Shown here one piece after another: positions 27,736-37,889 of a DNA stretch of 64,000 bases; within the stretch, counting starts at the first letter, position 1; the number at the start of each line of letters is the position of its first letter. A program made the position numbers and the translations under genes. The notes under the pieces were generated by a model that was given only the letters and a program-made list of their open reading frames with translations, did not search any database and was not told where the DNA came from. Source of the DNA: Dickeya aquatica (GTDB taxonomy: Bacteria > Pseudomonadota > Gammaproteobacteria > Enterobacterales > Enterobacteriaceae); NCBI RefSeq assembly GCF_900095885.1, contig NZ_LT615367.1, positions 558,001 through 622,000 on the forward strand. Reading direction: 5' to 3'.

Positions 27736-28647
27736 TCATATTTCTGCATCATCTTCGAGCGACTGTATAATCAGATCCCGCAGCCACTTGTGAGCAGGTT
27801 CACGGTGCAGATGTTCGTGCCAGAGCATGTTCATCTCAAAGCCAGGTATATCCATTGGCGGTGCGAAATATTGTAATTGCGGATTGTCTCTTACCAGCCG
27901 TAACGGTAGCACGCCGACCAGATCGGTGGTGGCGATGGTGAATACAGCAAACATAAAGTGCGGGACTGACAGCACGACGTTTCTGCTTAACCCCATTTCC
28001 GACAGCGCCTTGTCCGTATTTCCCCAAAAACCACCGCCGTCCGGCGAAATCATCACAAAATCCAGTTTGAGAAACTGCCTGAGCGTCGGTGCTGATTTCA
28101 GCCATGGATGACCAATACGGCAGACAAGTACATAGCGTTCGCTGAACAGCATACGGCAGCGCAGCCCCTGCGGCGACTCCTCGCGAATATGAAAGAACAG
28201 ATCAACATTGTCCTGTCCCGCGACCTTCGCAATCTGTGAGTTGGCATTTTCCAGCACCGCCAGTCGAGTGCCGGGCGCTTCGCGACGTAAATTTTTCAGC
28301 ACCGGTAGCAGCACCGTGTTTTCACAATAATCTGCCGCTATCACACGCCAGATATGGGTGGATTTGCTGGGAATAAATGGGTCAGGGGAAGAGATAGCTT
28401 TATCCAGTAGCGCTAGTGCCTGGCTGAGTGGTGTGCGCAGTAGCTCTGCTCGTGCTGTAGGGCGCATACCACGCGGGCCGGGTAAAAAGAGTGGATCGTC
28501 AAAACTTTTTCGCAGCTTCGCCAACTGCACGCTAACGGTTGGCTGGGAAAGATTCAGCATTCGGGCGGCGCGTGTCACGTTCGGATCCTTTAGCAAAGCA
28601 TCCAGTGTCAGTAGAAGATTCAGATCCAGTCTTTTGAGATTATCCAT
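27736..28647 (-). CDS. LysR-family transcriptional regulator
   Basis: 303 residues from MDNLKRLDLNLLLTLDALL. N-terminal helix-turn-helix (TRAARMLNLSQPTVSVQLAKLRKSF, residues about 24-48) and a C-terminal effector domain. Target unknown. An IS630-type element ends 8 bp upstream of the ATG; the AGG of the ribosome site spans the IS/flank junction. The next non-IS gene is the divergent acyltransferase-like fragment, so a regulator-target pair split by the IS is likely. Confidence 0.85.
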   Translation of the reverse strand: MDNLKRLDLNLLLTLDALLKDPNVTRAARMLNLSQPTVSVQLAKLRKSFDDPLFLPGPRGMRPTARAELLRTPLSQALALLDKAISSPDPFIPSKSTHIWRVIAADYCENTVLLPVLKNLRREAPGTRLAVLENANSQIAKVAGQDNVDLFFHIREESPQGLRCRMLFSERYVLVCRIGHPWLKSAPTLRQFLKLDFVMISPDGGGFWGNTDKALSEMGLSRNVVLSVPHFMFAVFTIATTDLVGVLPLRLVRDNPQLQYFAPPMDIPGFEMNMLWHEHLHREPAHKWLRDLIIQSLEDDAEI

Positions 28648-28655
28648 TGTAATAC

Positions 28656-29813
28656 CTAAATAGCTTCTCATATTACCGCTCCACTTTAGCCAGGCCAGGT
28701 TGGTTGCCGGGAAATGGTGAAGCTGCATTCATAAATTGCGCTACCTGTTTCAGTAACTGCCACATGTACCGGCACTGATGATTTCGCGTTATCGTTTCGT
28801 GTAACGACAGCCACAACCGTTCAATTGGATTCAGCCACGGCGAATAGGTCGGCAGAAACAGTAGCCGGAACTTACTGTTCTCCGACAGCCAGCGCGCCAC
28901 TTTGTGGCTTTTATGGATGATGTCGTTATCAACCACCAACGTAATGGTTTTCGCCCGCCGGTATATGCGTCGTAATGCCTCTAACAGTTGGATAAATAAA
29001 TCAGAGCTCTTGCTGTTGCCACTAACGTAGGAGACTCGGCCCGTCACCGAATGCAGTGCGCCAGCCAGATAATGTTTCTGGTTCTGTCCCGGCGTGGCGA
29101 TACGTTTCTGCTGCCCTTTGGGCATCCAGTCGGCACCGATTTTCGGGTTCAGGTCGATATCGACTTCATCCTGATAAAACACGGGATTAGCCGCTGAGCC
29201 CTGAGCCAGCGCCTGCTCGATGGCAAGCCGCTTTTCATCATAATACGGGTCCCTGATTTTCAGCGTCGGTGCGGCCCTGCGCCAGACCATACCGGCCTGT
29301 TTGAGGTATCGGTGCAGGGTGGAGCGGTGAAGCGTCACGTCAAAAAGCCGGTTGACGATGCGGGTCAGTAACTCTGTACTCCAGCGGGAGCGCAGCCAGC
29401 CGAAATCCTTCGGTGAACGTTGAACCAGCAAGGGAAGCACACGCTGGATATCGGCGACGGGCCAGCAAGGCGCACGACCGGGCCTGAGGCTCTTGAGTCA
29501 TTCAACACCTTGTAAAGTAAACCAGTTTATCCATCTTCCGACGGATGAACGCGCAGCACAGAGCAGTCTGGCGACGTCGGTGACGGTCATTCCCCGATGC
29601 AACATCAACATGGCAATGAGTCGTCTGGCATAATTTTTATCGCGTGTTTGTTGGGCTTCTTTGCACATCAGTTGTCGTTCTTCATCAGGGATTGCTGCTA
29701 TGATCGGCATCGCTCAGTCCGGTTGGTGATTTGGGATATTTGGCGATTGATCAGATCGCTCAATTCGGACTGAGTTCCCTTCAAGTGATCTACTATTTTG
29801 CGAAGCTATTTAG
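28656..29813 (-). mobile_element. IS630-family insertion sequence
   Basis: Bounded by 12-bp terminal inverted repeats, CTAAATAGCTTC at 28656-28667 and GAAGCTATTTAG at 29802-29813, with TA next to the right end, the target used by the IS630/Tc1 group. The length, about 1158 bp, fits IS630. It holds one transposase gene on the minus strand, interrupted by a stop. Exact ends are uncertain by one or two bases because the left side has an extra C. Confidence 0.85.
28673..29710 (-). pseudogene. IS630 transposase with one in-frame stop
   Basis: 345 codons, read from MPIIAAIPDEERQLM. N-terminal helix-turn-helix (VTDVARLLCAARSSVGRWINWF); DDE catalytic core with DEVDI, VVDNDIIHKS and SPWLNPIERLW. A TGA at 29498-29500 follows GVE where relatives read GVEGLKSL, so a single GGA to TGA change explains it; the frame is the same on both sides. 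Everything else looks intact, so decay is recent. Confidence 0.85.
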
Positions 29814-30003
29814 TATCTGTCAGGATATAAAGCCGGTGAAAATGAATTAAATGTTTTTTCACTCGCTTAATCCTGACTCTTTTAAGTGAAATGTATTCGG
29901 TGATAATTATAAAATTATTTTTAATTAAACGATTTCTAGATGTTTTAATCTTTCTGGGATAGATACACCTGCCTTAAAAAATCAATATAAATTGGGTAAA
30001 GAG

Positions 30004-30590
30004 ATGAAATATTTCGAGATGGAAAAAAGGTGTGTGGTAAGTGAAAATAATGTTATAGGTTTCTTTCCAGGATTAGGCAGCCGGGCTGTATATCAGAATA
30101 TTGGCGAAGACTTGTTGAAATCTGGAAATAAAGTTATTGAGCAGATATACAGCGAAGCTGCAATGGCAATGGGGTACGGCGACCACCCCGAAAAAATGCT
30201 GATTAATCCGGTAACGCTCCCAGAAGGAAAAATGGAACGACAGGGATTTATCGGTGCAAGTTTCCTTACCCATAACCTCGCTCTGGCTGCCCAGTTAAGT
30301 GTGCGGGCGCAGCAGCAAGGTCAGTCTCTTCATTTTATTGCATATAGTGGAGAAAGTTTCGGGATTATTAACTCTGCGGTTGCCAGTGGTGCACTGAGCG
30401 TGGGTGACGGTATAAAAATCGCTAATTTTTTTACCCCTTATATATTACTTTCCTCCGAAAGTAGTGACGAACCTTTTAGCCAGTCAGTCATAGACTATTT
30501 CCCGCCAGCGCTAAAAGAGCAGACTTTGATTTCCGAACCTTATTATGTCATTGCACTACGTGGCAGGAACAAGCTGCTGACAGAGGCCGT
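30004..30590 (+). pseudogene. Truncated acyltransferase (FabD/AT-like) gene
   Basis: About 195 residues, starting near MKYFEMEKRC, resemble the front of malonyl/acyl-CoA:ACP transacylases: VIGFFPGLGSRAVYQ corresponds to the FPGQGSQ motif, and FIAYSGESFGIINSAVASGAL sits at the GHSLGE nucleophile elbow (Ser kept, His replaced). From about 30590 the frame runs into antisense of the integrase relic, giving an artificial ORF to 30798. The C-terminal half, including the usual catalytic His region, is missing. The region is AT-rich, unlike neighbours, suggesting transfer. Original pathway (polyketide or fatty-acid-like) is not identifiable. Confidence 0.65.
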
Positions 30591-31390
30591 GACAGCGGCA
30601 CCAGATGTTCATCCTTCATCTTTGCGCCACGCGCTGAAAATCGCACGCCGTTTACCGTCTCACGCTGGGCGGGTAACGCTCCAGATATGCGCTTTGAGGT
30701 TGAATTCATCCCAGCGGGCAAAACGGAGTTCACTGGAGCGCAGAAAAACATGCAGATTCAGCTCCAGCGCCAGACGAGTCAGCATCCGGCCTTTGTAGTT
30801 CTCCATCTTCGCCAGCAGTTCAGGAAGGCGTTTAAGCGGCCGGGCGGGGCGATGTTAGGTCACGCCCGGGGTCACGACGCCATCCAAATCGTAAGCCGGA
30901 TTGTATTTGATTACGCCCTGCTGTACGGCATGGCGCATAATTTTGGTCAGATGCTGGCGTACCCGTCCGGCGACGTCATGCACGCCTTTGTCGTCAATCG
31001 CCTTAACTAACTGCGCCAGATGGCGGGTTTTAACCTGAGCGATATCCATCGCGCCAATCGCGGGGAAAACGTAGCGTTTCAGGCAGGTAAGAATTTTATC
31101 GGCGTGCACGTCTGACCAGAGTTTTAGAGAACTGGTGTGCCACGCCATCGTGACATACTGAAAGGTGCGGGATTCCTCAACGGCGGGGTTGTTCGATTTA
31201 CGAAGCTGAGAAGGGCAGAGTCCAGACGCCAGTAGCTTACGTGCTGCATCGCGCTTTTCGCGGGCTTTTGCCAGCGTAGTTTAAGAATAGGGGCCAAAGG
31301 CCAGACGGCTTTCTTTACCGCCGCGGCGATAGCGGAAGCACCATAGCTTAGCGCCGCTGGTGGATACCGTGAGGGGCAGGCCTTGCGAGC
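30575..31390 (-). pseudogene. Degraded P4-type phage integrase
   Basis: Reading the minus strand away from tRNA-Phe gives integrase sequence: GLPLTVSTSGAKLWCFRYRR, TTLAKAREKRDAARKLLASG, the core-binding domain (YVFPAIGAMDIAQVKTRHLA), then LALELNLHVFLRSSELRFARW with the catalytic Arg region, and SARGAKMKDEHLVPLS. Two in-frame stops (after FGPYS and after TPGVT), a further frameshift near 30665, loss of the N-terminus and loss of the C-terminal catalytic region show it is dead. Location directly 3' of a tRNA is typical of island integrases. Confidence 0.85.
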
Positions 31391-31422
31391 CACTGAGATG
31401 AGTGACTGTGCAGAAAAGCAAA

Positions 31423-31443
31423 AACCCGCCTTTTTGGCGGGTT
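31423..31443 (-). terminator. Terminator of tRNA-Phe
   Basis: On the minus strand AACCCGCC, loop, GGCGGGTTTTTG: an 8-bp stem with a T-tract, just 12 bases after the tRNA 3' end. Confidence 0.85.
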
Positions 31444-31454
31444 CTTTGAATAAG

Positions 31455-31530
31455 TGGTGCCCGGACTCGGAATCGAACCAAGGACACGGGGATTTTCAAT
31501 CCCCTGCTCTACCGACTGAGCTATCCGGGC
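31455..31530 (-). tRNA. pheU: tRNA-Phe (GAA)
   Basis: 76 nt with encoded CCA. On the minus strand: acceptor GCCCGGA pairing with TCCGGGC, D-loop AGCTCAGTCGGTAGAGC, anticodon stem-loop GGGGATTGAAAATCCCC with anticodon GAA, and T-arm TTGGTTCGATTCCGA. The neighbouring yjdC-dsbD-cutA order identifies it with E. coli pheU, a well-known island insertion site. Confidence 0.97.
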
Positions 31531-31680
31531 AACGTGGCGCATTAAACCGGATTCGGGCGATCTCGTCAACGTGAATTCGTTGGTTTATGGTGAGTTTGCC
31601 TGCTTTTTCGGCATTCCTGCATTTTTTGCGTAAATAATCGGCGCTTGGGGTTAATGAATGTGTGAGCGTTGTGTCGATGG

Positions 31681-32256
31681 CTATGCCAGTGCGCCATGCT
31701 GGCGGCACATCGCCATGTGTAATACATCCTCTGCTAATCGTTTTGCCACACTGACGTCAGACAACTGGCGTTTTACCAGCAACCGGCTCAGGCAGCCTTC
31801 CAGAATGAGCTCTAGTTGTTGTGCCACCATGTCAGCATCATCGGTTCCCAGTTCGTCAAGCAAGGTTTTGGTGTATTGATAAGAGGCCTGCTTTTGCTGG
31901 TCGGCAAGTTGATGAATCGGGTGTGTTGGGTCTGGGTAGGCGCTGCATGCGGCAATAAACAGACAGCCAGGAAACCGCTGCTGGCGCACCGCATCCTGTA
32001 AGCGCTGATAGCGTATCAGGAGCTTTTGGCTGGTGCTGAGCTGTGTGTCAAGTTGCACTTGCTTACGCCAGATGTTGATCTGCTGGCTGTGGTAGCGCAG
32101 GCAGTCATAGAGCAGGGCATCGCGATCGGGCCAGAAGGGGGTAAGCGCTTCAATGCTGATGCCCTGGTGCTGTGCCAGTTTCTCTGGTGTCATGTTGGCA
32201 AAGCCGCTCTGTTCCAGTAGTACCAGAGCCTGTTCCAGTACGTGTTCCCGTTGCAT
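31681..32256 (-). CDS. yjdC: TetR-family regulator YjdC
   Basis: 191 residues, the same length as E. coli YjdC, and similar throughout (GCLFIAACSAYPDPTHPIHQLADQQ; LEGCLSRLLV). The N-terminal helix-turn-helix is somewhat divergent (GFANMTPEKLAQHQGISIEALTPFWPDRDALLYDCL). Lies 71 bp downstream of dsbD on the same strand, between dsbD and pheU as in E. coli. Confidence 0.92.
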   Translation of the reverse strand: MQREHVLEQALVLLEQSGFANMTPEKLAQHQGISIEALTPFWPDRDALLYDCLRYHSQQINIWRKQVQLDTQLSTSQKLLIRYQRLQDAVRQQRFPGCLFIAACSAYPDPTHPIHQLADQQKQASYQYTKTLLDELGTDDADMVAQQLELILEGCLSRLLVKRQLSDVSVAKRLAEDVLHMAMCRQHGALA

Positions 32257-32327
32257 GATGTTTCTCCGGTGTTGCCTGTGTTGCGAGCCTGATTGACCAA
32301 TACCCCTGACAGCGGTGAACGATGGGG

Positions 32328-34070
32328 TTAGTGTGGTAATTGCCTGATATGGGCCGCAAAGGTTTGGGCATCCATCAACCCTGTCACCCGTGAGCCAGGA
32401 ATTTCGCGCCCGTCTGCATCAAAAAACAGGATAGAGGGGAGCCCTAAAACCTGTAAATGCTGCAACAGTACACGCTGGGTGTCGTTATTGCGGGTCACAT
32501 CGGCTTGCAGCCGCTGTAGCGTTGAGAGTGATACCTGAACCGTGGCATCGCTAAAAGTATATTTTTCAAACTCTTTACAGGCCACACACCAGTCAGCATA
32601 GAGATCGAGCATGGTGATGCGCCCATCGCTACGTTCAAGTGCATGAGTCAGTTCACTGAGCGAGCCAACAGGGGTAAATGACAGCCGGGCCGATGTCTCT
32701 GGCATGGTTGCACCAAATACCCAATCTTGCAATGGCCGGGCTGCCAGTAGTGCGCCGAGTAATAACAGCACCTGTACGATGCGCATTCCCCCAGTTTGGC
32801 TGCGCAAACTGAGGCTAAATGCCCAACCGAAAAAGGCCACGCCGAGCAGCCCCCATAAACGCCATTCCCAGTGCTCTCCCAGCACCCTTCCCAGCAGGAA
32901 CACTGGCAGCGCCAGAATCACAAAGCCAAACCCTTCCTTGATATGGCCCATCCAGGGGCCGCGTTTGGGCAGCAGCCGGTTGCCAAACAGGGTTACGCCC
33001 ACCAGCGGCAGCCCCATGCCCAGCGCATACAGATACAGCGTACCGCCGCCGGCCAGCAGGTTGCCACTTTGAGCAATATACAGCAGCAGCGCGCTGAGTG
33101 GTGCTGTGGTGCAGGGCGAACAAATCAGCCCGGCCAGCGCCCCCATGGCAAAGACGCCGACGGCAGACCCGCCTTGCTGGCGGTTACTCCAGAGCGTGAG
33201 CCGGGTTTGCAGGGCGGAGGGCAGTTGCAAGGTGTAGACACCAAACATCGATAGCGCCAGCGCGGCAAACATCACGGAAAGCCCGATCAACACATACGGA
33301 TGTTGCAGTGCCGCCTGAAAGCGCAGACCTGCGGCCGCGACGATCAGGCCTAGCAGGGTGTAGGTCAGCGCCATCCCTTGTACATACAGCAGCGTTAACA
33401 ACAGGGTGCGTGCAGCAGACAGGCGCTGACGCTGGCCCAAAATCAGCCCCGAAATCAGCGGGTACATGGGTAACACGCAGGGCGTGAAGGCGACACCGAT
33501 ACCGATAAGCAAAGCCCAAAGTGGGGAAAAGGGCAGTGTCGCAGGCTCCACGGATGGCACCGGTTGCACCGCTGTGGCCGAAGAGTGAGGGGGGCGAGCG
33601 GTTGCCTGAGTAGGGGGGGGCACGTTGGTGGTTGTGGCACTCAGCGGTAGTTCGCGGGTTTCCGGCGGGTAGCAAAGCCCCATTTCGGCACACCCCTGAT
33701 AGCTGACCCGCAGTGTGGCGTCGGCAGGAATGTCACGCAGAGGGACGCTCAGTGTCAGCGACTGACGATAGACGTCTACCTTGCCGAAAAACTCATCTTC
33801 ATGCGGCTCACCGGGCGGCAAACTGACCGCTCCGCCCTCGATAAAAGGGCTTTCCAGCACAATCTGCTGGCGATAAAGATAGTAGCCGGGGCGAATTTGC
33901 CAGCTCACGGTAAGATGATGATCTCGTTGCTGGAAATCCAGCGCAAAGGCTTGATCAACAGGAACAAACTGGGGCTGACTGGTGCGACCGAAAGGGTTTT
34001 GCGCCACACCCGGCGTACTCAGTAGTACGCCAAGACAAAACATGATTACAGCAAGGATGCGTTGAGCCAT
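32328..34070 (-). CDS. dsbD: Thiol:disulfide interchange protein DsbD
   Basis: 580 residues. Carries electrons from cytoplasmic thioredoxin across the inner membrane to DsbC, DsbG and CcmG. Signal peptide 1-23; periplasmic alpha domain with [10 protein letters not shown]; eight-helix beta domain with the redox Cys in [11 protein letters not shown] and [12 protein letters not shown]-terminal thioredoxin-like gamma domain with WCVACK. A Pro/Thr-rich linker (about 145-175) joins alpha to beta. Its start overlaps the end of cutA by 25 bp, as in E. coli cutA-dsbD. Confidence 0.96.
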   Translation of the reverse strand: MAQRILAVIMFCLGVLLSTPGVAQNPFGRTSQPQFVPVDQAFALDFQQRDHHLTVSWQIRPGYYLYRQQIVLESPFIEGGAVSLPPGEPHEDEFFGKVDVYRQSLTLSVPLRDIPADATLRVSYQGCAEMGLCYPPETRELPLSATTTNVPPPTQATARPPHSSATAVQPVPSVEPATLPFSPLWALLIGIGVAFTPCVLPMYPLISGLILGQRQRLSAARTLLLTLLYVQGMALTYTLLGLIVAAAGLRFQAALQHPYVLIGLSVMFAALALSMFGVYTLQLPSALQTRLTLWSNRQQGGSAVGVFAMGALAGLICSPCTTAPLSALLLYIAQSGNLLAGGGTLYLYALGMGLPLVGVTLFGNRLLPKRGPWMGHIKEGFGFVILALPVFLLGRVLGEHWEWRLWGLLGVAFFGWAFSLSLRSQTGGMRIVQVLLLLGALLAARPLQDWVFGATMPETSARLSFTPVGSLSELTHALERSDGRITMLDLYADWCVACKEFEKYTFSDATVQVSLSTLQRLQADVTRNNDTQRVLLQHLQVLGLPSILFFDADGREIPGSRVTGLMDAQTFAAHIRQLPH

Positions 34071-34390
34071 GAGAGATAATCGCTGTCACCATCCTCAACC
34101 GCAAGCACCAGCAACTCCGGTGTTTGGTAGGGATGTTGTTGTTTCAGGTGAGTCAGCAAGGCGGACTGGTGTTCCCTGTCGCTTTTAAGCAGCAGTTGAA
34201 TCTCCGTCTGCTGTTCCAGTTTTCCCTCCCAGTAGTAGAGAGAGGTTGCCCCCGGCAATAGAGTGACACAGGCGGCCAGCCGCGCATCTAACGCTGACCG
34301 GGCGAGTTGCCGGGCACAGGCTTCATCCGGTGCGGTACACAGTACCACCACCGCGTTGTGCGGTGCGGATGGGGGTGTTGAATCGGACAT
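34046..34390 (-). CDS. cutA: Divalent-cation tolerance protein CutA
   Basis: 114 residues, trimeric PII-like fold. Family features: [49 protein letters not shown] and [11 protein letters not shown]. Overlaps dsbD downstream. Associated with copper tolerance through dsbD in E. coli; the direct role of CutA is unclear. Confidence 0.95.
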   Translation of the reverse strand: MSDSTPPSAPHNAVVVLCTAPDEACARQLARSALDARLAACVTLLPGATSLYYWEGKLEQQTEIQLLLKSDREHQSALLTHLKQQHPYQTPELLVLAVEDGDSDYLSWLNASLL

Positions 34391-34528
34391 CGTGACCTCG
34401 ATAACGGTAACGGTTGAGATACTATAGCGTGCAAGGCGGGGGATAGTAAGGCGGGATCGCCCTGATAGGGTCGATCCCGAAAAACTTTACGATCCGGCTT
34501 CCAATAATAGGGGCGGAAGTCAGAGATC

Positions 34529-35830
34529 TCAGAGCACCAGATGGCCGATAACAAAGCCAAATGCCACAGACAGTGAAATCGCCACAACACCCGGAATGAG
34601 AAACGCGTGGTTAAATACGTATTTGCCGATGCGTGTTGAACCGGTGTCATCCATTTCCACCGCCGCCAGCAGTGTGGGGTAGGTTGGCAGCACAAACAGT
34701 GCCGATACCGCCGCAAATGAGGCGATCGCAGTGATGGGGCTTACACCCAGCAGCAGCGCCGCCGGCATCAATGCTTTGGCCGTTGCCGCCTGTGAATAGA
34801 GCAGGGTGGCGGCAAAGAACAACACAACCGCCAGCATCCACGGATGACTTTGTAACAGTGTACCCGCGGTACTCTGAATATCGGTGATATGTGCTTTGAC
34901 GAAGGTATCACCCAGCCAGGCGACGCCCATCACGCAGATGCACGCACTCATGCCAGATTTAAAGGTGCTGGCGCTGAGGATTTGCGCGGTATCGACGCGA
35001 CAGCTCAGGCAAATCAGCGTGGCGATGGTCAGCATGAACACCACAATCGCTTCATTGCGAGGCAGCACCGGGTTGTGGATAAGCCCTACGGTGTCGCTGA
35101 TGGCAGTGGCGTACAGCACGACGGCAATAATTCCGACCAGAAATAACCCGACAGAGCGTTTGGCTCCCGGTTTTAGCACTTGCTGGCCCTGGCCGCGTAG
35201 CGACACTTCGCCTTTGCGCAGACGTTCCTGGTAAATTTCATCGTCTTTCAACTCTTTACCCAGAAAGTTCGTCATGACGGCAGTCAGTAAAATCGCCGCC
35301 AGCGTGCTGGGAATGCAGATCCCCAGCAGCGCCAGATAGCTGACCCCTTTGGGTTCAAGCAAGCCTGCAACGAACACCACGGCCGCAGAAATTGGCGACG
35401 CGGTAATGGCAATTTGCGAGGCGACGACGGCAATCGACAGCGGGCGAGAGGGCCGTATACCTTGCTCTTTGGCGACCTCGGCGATAACCGGCAGCGTGGA
35501 AAAAGCGGTATGGCCGGTGCCTGCCAGCAGCGTCATGAAGTAAGTCACCAGCGGTGCGAGAAAGGTGACGTACCGTGGCTGCCGACGTAGCAGTTTTTCC
35601 GCCAGACTGACCAGATAATCCATTCCGCCGGCTATTTGCATGGCAGCGATAGCGGCAATCACCGCCATGATGATTTCAATCACGTCAAACGGAATTGCGC
35701 CCGGCTTGATATGAAATCCCAGCGTGAGTACCAGCACACCCAGCCCACCAGCAAACCCGATGCCGATACCGCCAAGCCTGGCACCCAAATAAATAGCGAG
35801 AAGAACGATAAACAGTTCCAGAATAATCAT
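34529..35830 (-). CDS. dcuA: Anaerobic C4-dicarboxylate transporter DcuA
   Basis: 433 residues, same length as E. coli DcuA; an inner-membrane exchanger of aspartate, fumarate, malate and succinate with 10 or more membrane helices. Conserved stretches include FLGARLGGIGIGFAGGLGVL-type N-terminus, ITASPISAAVV and ATAKALMP. It follows aspA on the same strand, linking aspartate uptake to its conversion to fumarate. Confidence 0.95.
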   Translation of the reverse strand: MIILELFIVLLAIYLGARLGGIGIGFAGGLGVLVLTLGFHIKPGAIPFDVIEIIMAVIAAIAAMQIAGGMDYLVSLAEKLLRRQPRYVTFLAPLVTYFMTLLAGTGHTAFSTLPVIAEVAKEQGIRPSRPLSIAVVASQIAITASPISAAVVFVAGLLEPKGVSYLALLGICIPSTLAAILLTAVMTNFLGKELKDDEIYQERLRKGEVSLRGQGQQVLKPGAKRSVGLFLVGIIAVVLYATAISDTVGLIHNPVLPRNEAIVVFMLTIATLICLSCRVDTAQILSASTFKSGMSACICVMGVAWLGDTFVKAHITDIQSTAGTLLQSHPWMLAVVLFFAATLLYSQAATAKALMPAALLLGVSPITAIASFAAVSALFVLPTYPTLLAAVEMDDTGSTRIGKYVFNHAFLIPGVVAISLSVAFGFVIGHLVL

Positions 35831-35965
35831 GTTGATGTTCCTTTTGATTTTGTTGCCCGTAACATCGCAAAACGTCTTTCCATATTTTTTTCTTATGGTT
35901 GTAGCTAAAGGTTGGCCTTTTGCGGCGTGGAAAAAATAGTGGATAGAAAAATAGTGAATAGAACA

Positions 35966-35998
35966 AAGGCACGCAACCCTAACGGGCTGACGTGCCTT
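35966..35998 (-). terminator. Hairpin after aspA
   Basis: AAGGCACG and CGTGCCTT form the outer stem, with an inner AGCCCGTTAGGGTT hairpin, 20 bp after the aspA stop. On the minus strand it is followed by TTGTTC. Likely partial terminator between aspA and dcuA. Confidence 0.7.
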
Positions 35999-36018
35999 AC
36001 AGAGAAGACAGTGCGGAA

Positions 36019-37458
36019 TTAGGACGCGTCTTGGTCTTCGGTGTAGCGTTTGGCCTTGTAAGACGGGTGCATCAGGTTTTGTACTGAGAAAATGTCATCC
36101 AGTTCGGATTCGGTCAGCAGACCGCGCTCCAGCACCACTTCACGCACACTTTTACCGGTTTCCGCACAAATTTTGCCCACGATGTCGCCATTGTGGTGGC
36201 CGATAAACGGGTTGAGATAGGTGACAATACCAATAGAGTTGAAAACGTAGTCCTCACAGACCTCTTTATTGGCGGTGATGCCTTCGACGCATTTTTCCAG
36301 CAGGTTGTAGCAGGCATTGGTCAGAATCTGGGTGGATTCAAACATCGCCTGGCCGATAACTGGCTCCATCACGTTCAACTGCAACTGACCGGCTTCCGCC
36401 GCCATGGTGACACAGGTGTCATTACCAATGACTTTGAAACACACCTGATTGACCACTTCCGGCACCACCGGGTTGACCTTGGCTGGCATAATCGATGAAC
36501 CGGCCTGCAATTCCGGCAGGTTGATTTCATTTAAGCCCGCACGCGGCCCGGAGGAGAGCAGACGCAGGTCGTTACAGATTTTAGACAGTTTCACCGCCAG
36601 ACGTTTCAGCGAGCTGTGTACCATCACGTAAGCACCGCAGTCGGAGGTGGCTTCAATCAGGTCTTCTGCCGGTACGCATGGCAGTTTGCTCACTTCAGCC
36701 AGCTTCTGTACGGCCAGTTGCTGATAGCCATCGGGAGTGTTGAGGCGTGTGCCGATAGCGGTAGCCCCAAGGTTAACTTCCAACAGCAATTCTGCTGTGC
36801 GCAGCAGGTTTTTGTTCTCTTCTTTTAACAGCACATTGAACGCATGGAACTCCTGGCCCAGCGTCATCGGCACGGCATCCTGTAACTGGGTGCGGCCCAT
36901 TTTCAGAATGTTTTCAAATTCTTTGGCTTTTTTATCAAACCCTTCTGCCAGTACGGTAACGGCATCAACCAGTTTCAAAATGCAGGTATACACCGCAATA
37001 CGAAAACCGGTCGGGTAGGCATCGTTGGTGGACTGGCATTTATTCACATGGTCGTTCGGGTTCAGGTACTGGTATTCCCCTTTCTGGTGCCCCATCAGTT
37101 CCAGACCAATGTTGGCCAGCACTTCATTGGTGTTCATGTTCACCGAGGTACCTGCGCCACCCTGGAACACATCCACCGGGAATTGATCGAGACATTTGCC
37201 ATTGACCAGCACTTCGTCACAGGCTTTGATGATGGTGTCGGCAATCTTACGCGGTATGGTCTGAAGTTCACGGTTTGCCATGGCAGCGGCTTTTTTCACC
37301 ATCACCATGCCACGCACGAAGTCTGGAATGTCACTGATTTTCTGGTTGCTGATATAAAAATTTTCTATCGCGCGCAGGGTATGGACACCGTAGTAAGCAT
37401 CAGCCGGAACTTCCCGCGTACCTAACAGATCTTCTTCAATACGAATGTTATCTGACAT
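36019..37458 (-). CDS. aspA: Aspartate ammonia-lyase
   Basis: 479 residues; reversible deamination of L-aspartate to fumarate. The fumarase/aspartase superfamily signature [12 protein letters not shown] is present at about residue 321, with the flexible active-site loop, plus [10 protein letters not shown] and [13 protein letters not shown]. It lies upstream of dcuA in the same direction and divergent from fxsA across a 431-bp gap. Confidence 0.97.
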   Translation of the reverse strand: MSDNIRIEEDLLGTREVPADAYYGVHTLRAIENFYISNQKISDIPDFVRGMVMVKKAAAMANRELQTIPRKIADTIIKACDEVLVNGKCLDQFPVDVFQGGAGTSVNMNTNEVLANIGLELMGHQKGEYQYLNPNDHVNKCQSTNDAYPTGFRIAVYTCILKLVDAVTVLAEGFDKKAKEFENILKMGRTQLQDAVPMTLGQEFHAFNVLLKEENKNLLRTAELLLEVNLGATAIGTRLNTPDGYQQLAVQKLAEVSKLPCVPAEDLIEATSDCGAYVMVHSSLKRLAVKLSKICNDLRLLSSGPRAGLNEINLPELQAGSSIMPAKVNPVVPEVVNQVCFKVIGNDTCVTMAAEAGQLQLNVMEPVIGQAMFESTQILTNACYNLLEKCVEGITANKEVCEDYVFNSIGIVTYLNPFIGHHNGDIVGKICAETGKSVREVVLERGLLTESELDDIFSVQNLMHPSYKAKRYTEDQDAS

Positions 37459-37889
37459 GAGAGCCTTCTCTTTTACTTCTATCGATTAGAATTTATAGGA
37501 TGTATCGTCTTACCGTGGAGGACGGCAGCAGAATGTTTAACCATCACGCTCGCCGTTGTTGTTATGATATTCTGTAGTTATGCAGGATTTCCGTTGCCCC
37601 GATCACATCTGGGCGGTGTTCTCCCCCTTGCTGTATGAAGTGTGATGAGGGTCATGACCCTGATTGTGGCACCCAATGATATCGCCCTCTCCGGGTTGAA
37701 AAAAGGCGTTGTCACTCCCATCTCCTGATCAGTCTTCGCCGATATGGGCTGCCTGATGCCGTGATGTACAGGTACTGTATCACGCAAACAGGGCGTCTTT
37801 TCATACCCGTTCATGATGACCGGTGCCGGTGTGAATAGGGGCGTGAGTGTATTTTTATCAATAGGTTAATGTAACCACAGGAGTTCTGG
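37459..37889. other. aspA-fxsA divergent intergenic region
   Basis: 431 bp with promoters of both genes. The clearest structure is a near-perfect 20-bp dyad at 37645-37664 (see findings). ORFs here have no family resemblance or ribosome sites. Confidence 0.6.

Noticed and set aside
37578..37814. 78-codon minus-strand ORF between aspA and fxsA
   Set aside because: No ribosome site or family resemblance, and it lies across the probable promoter region.
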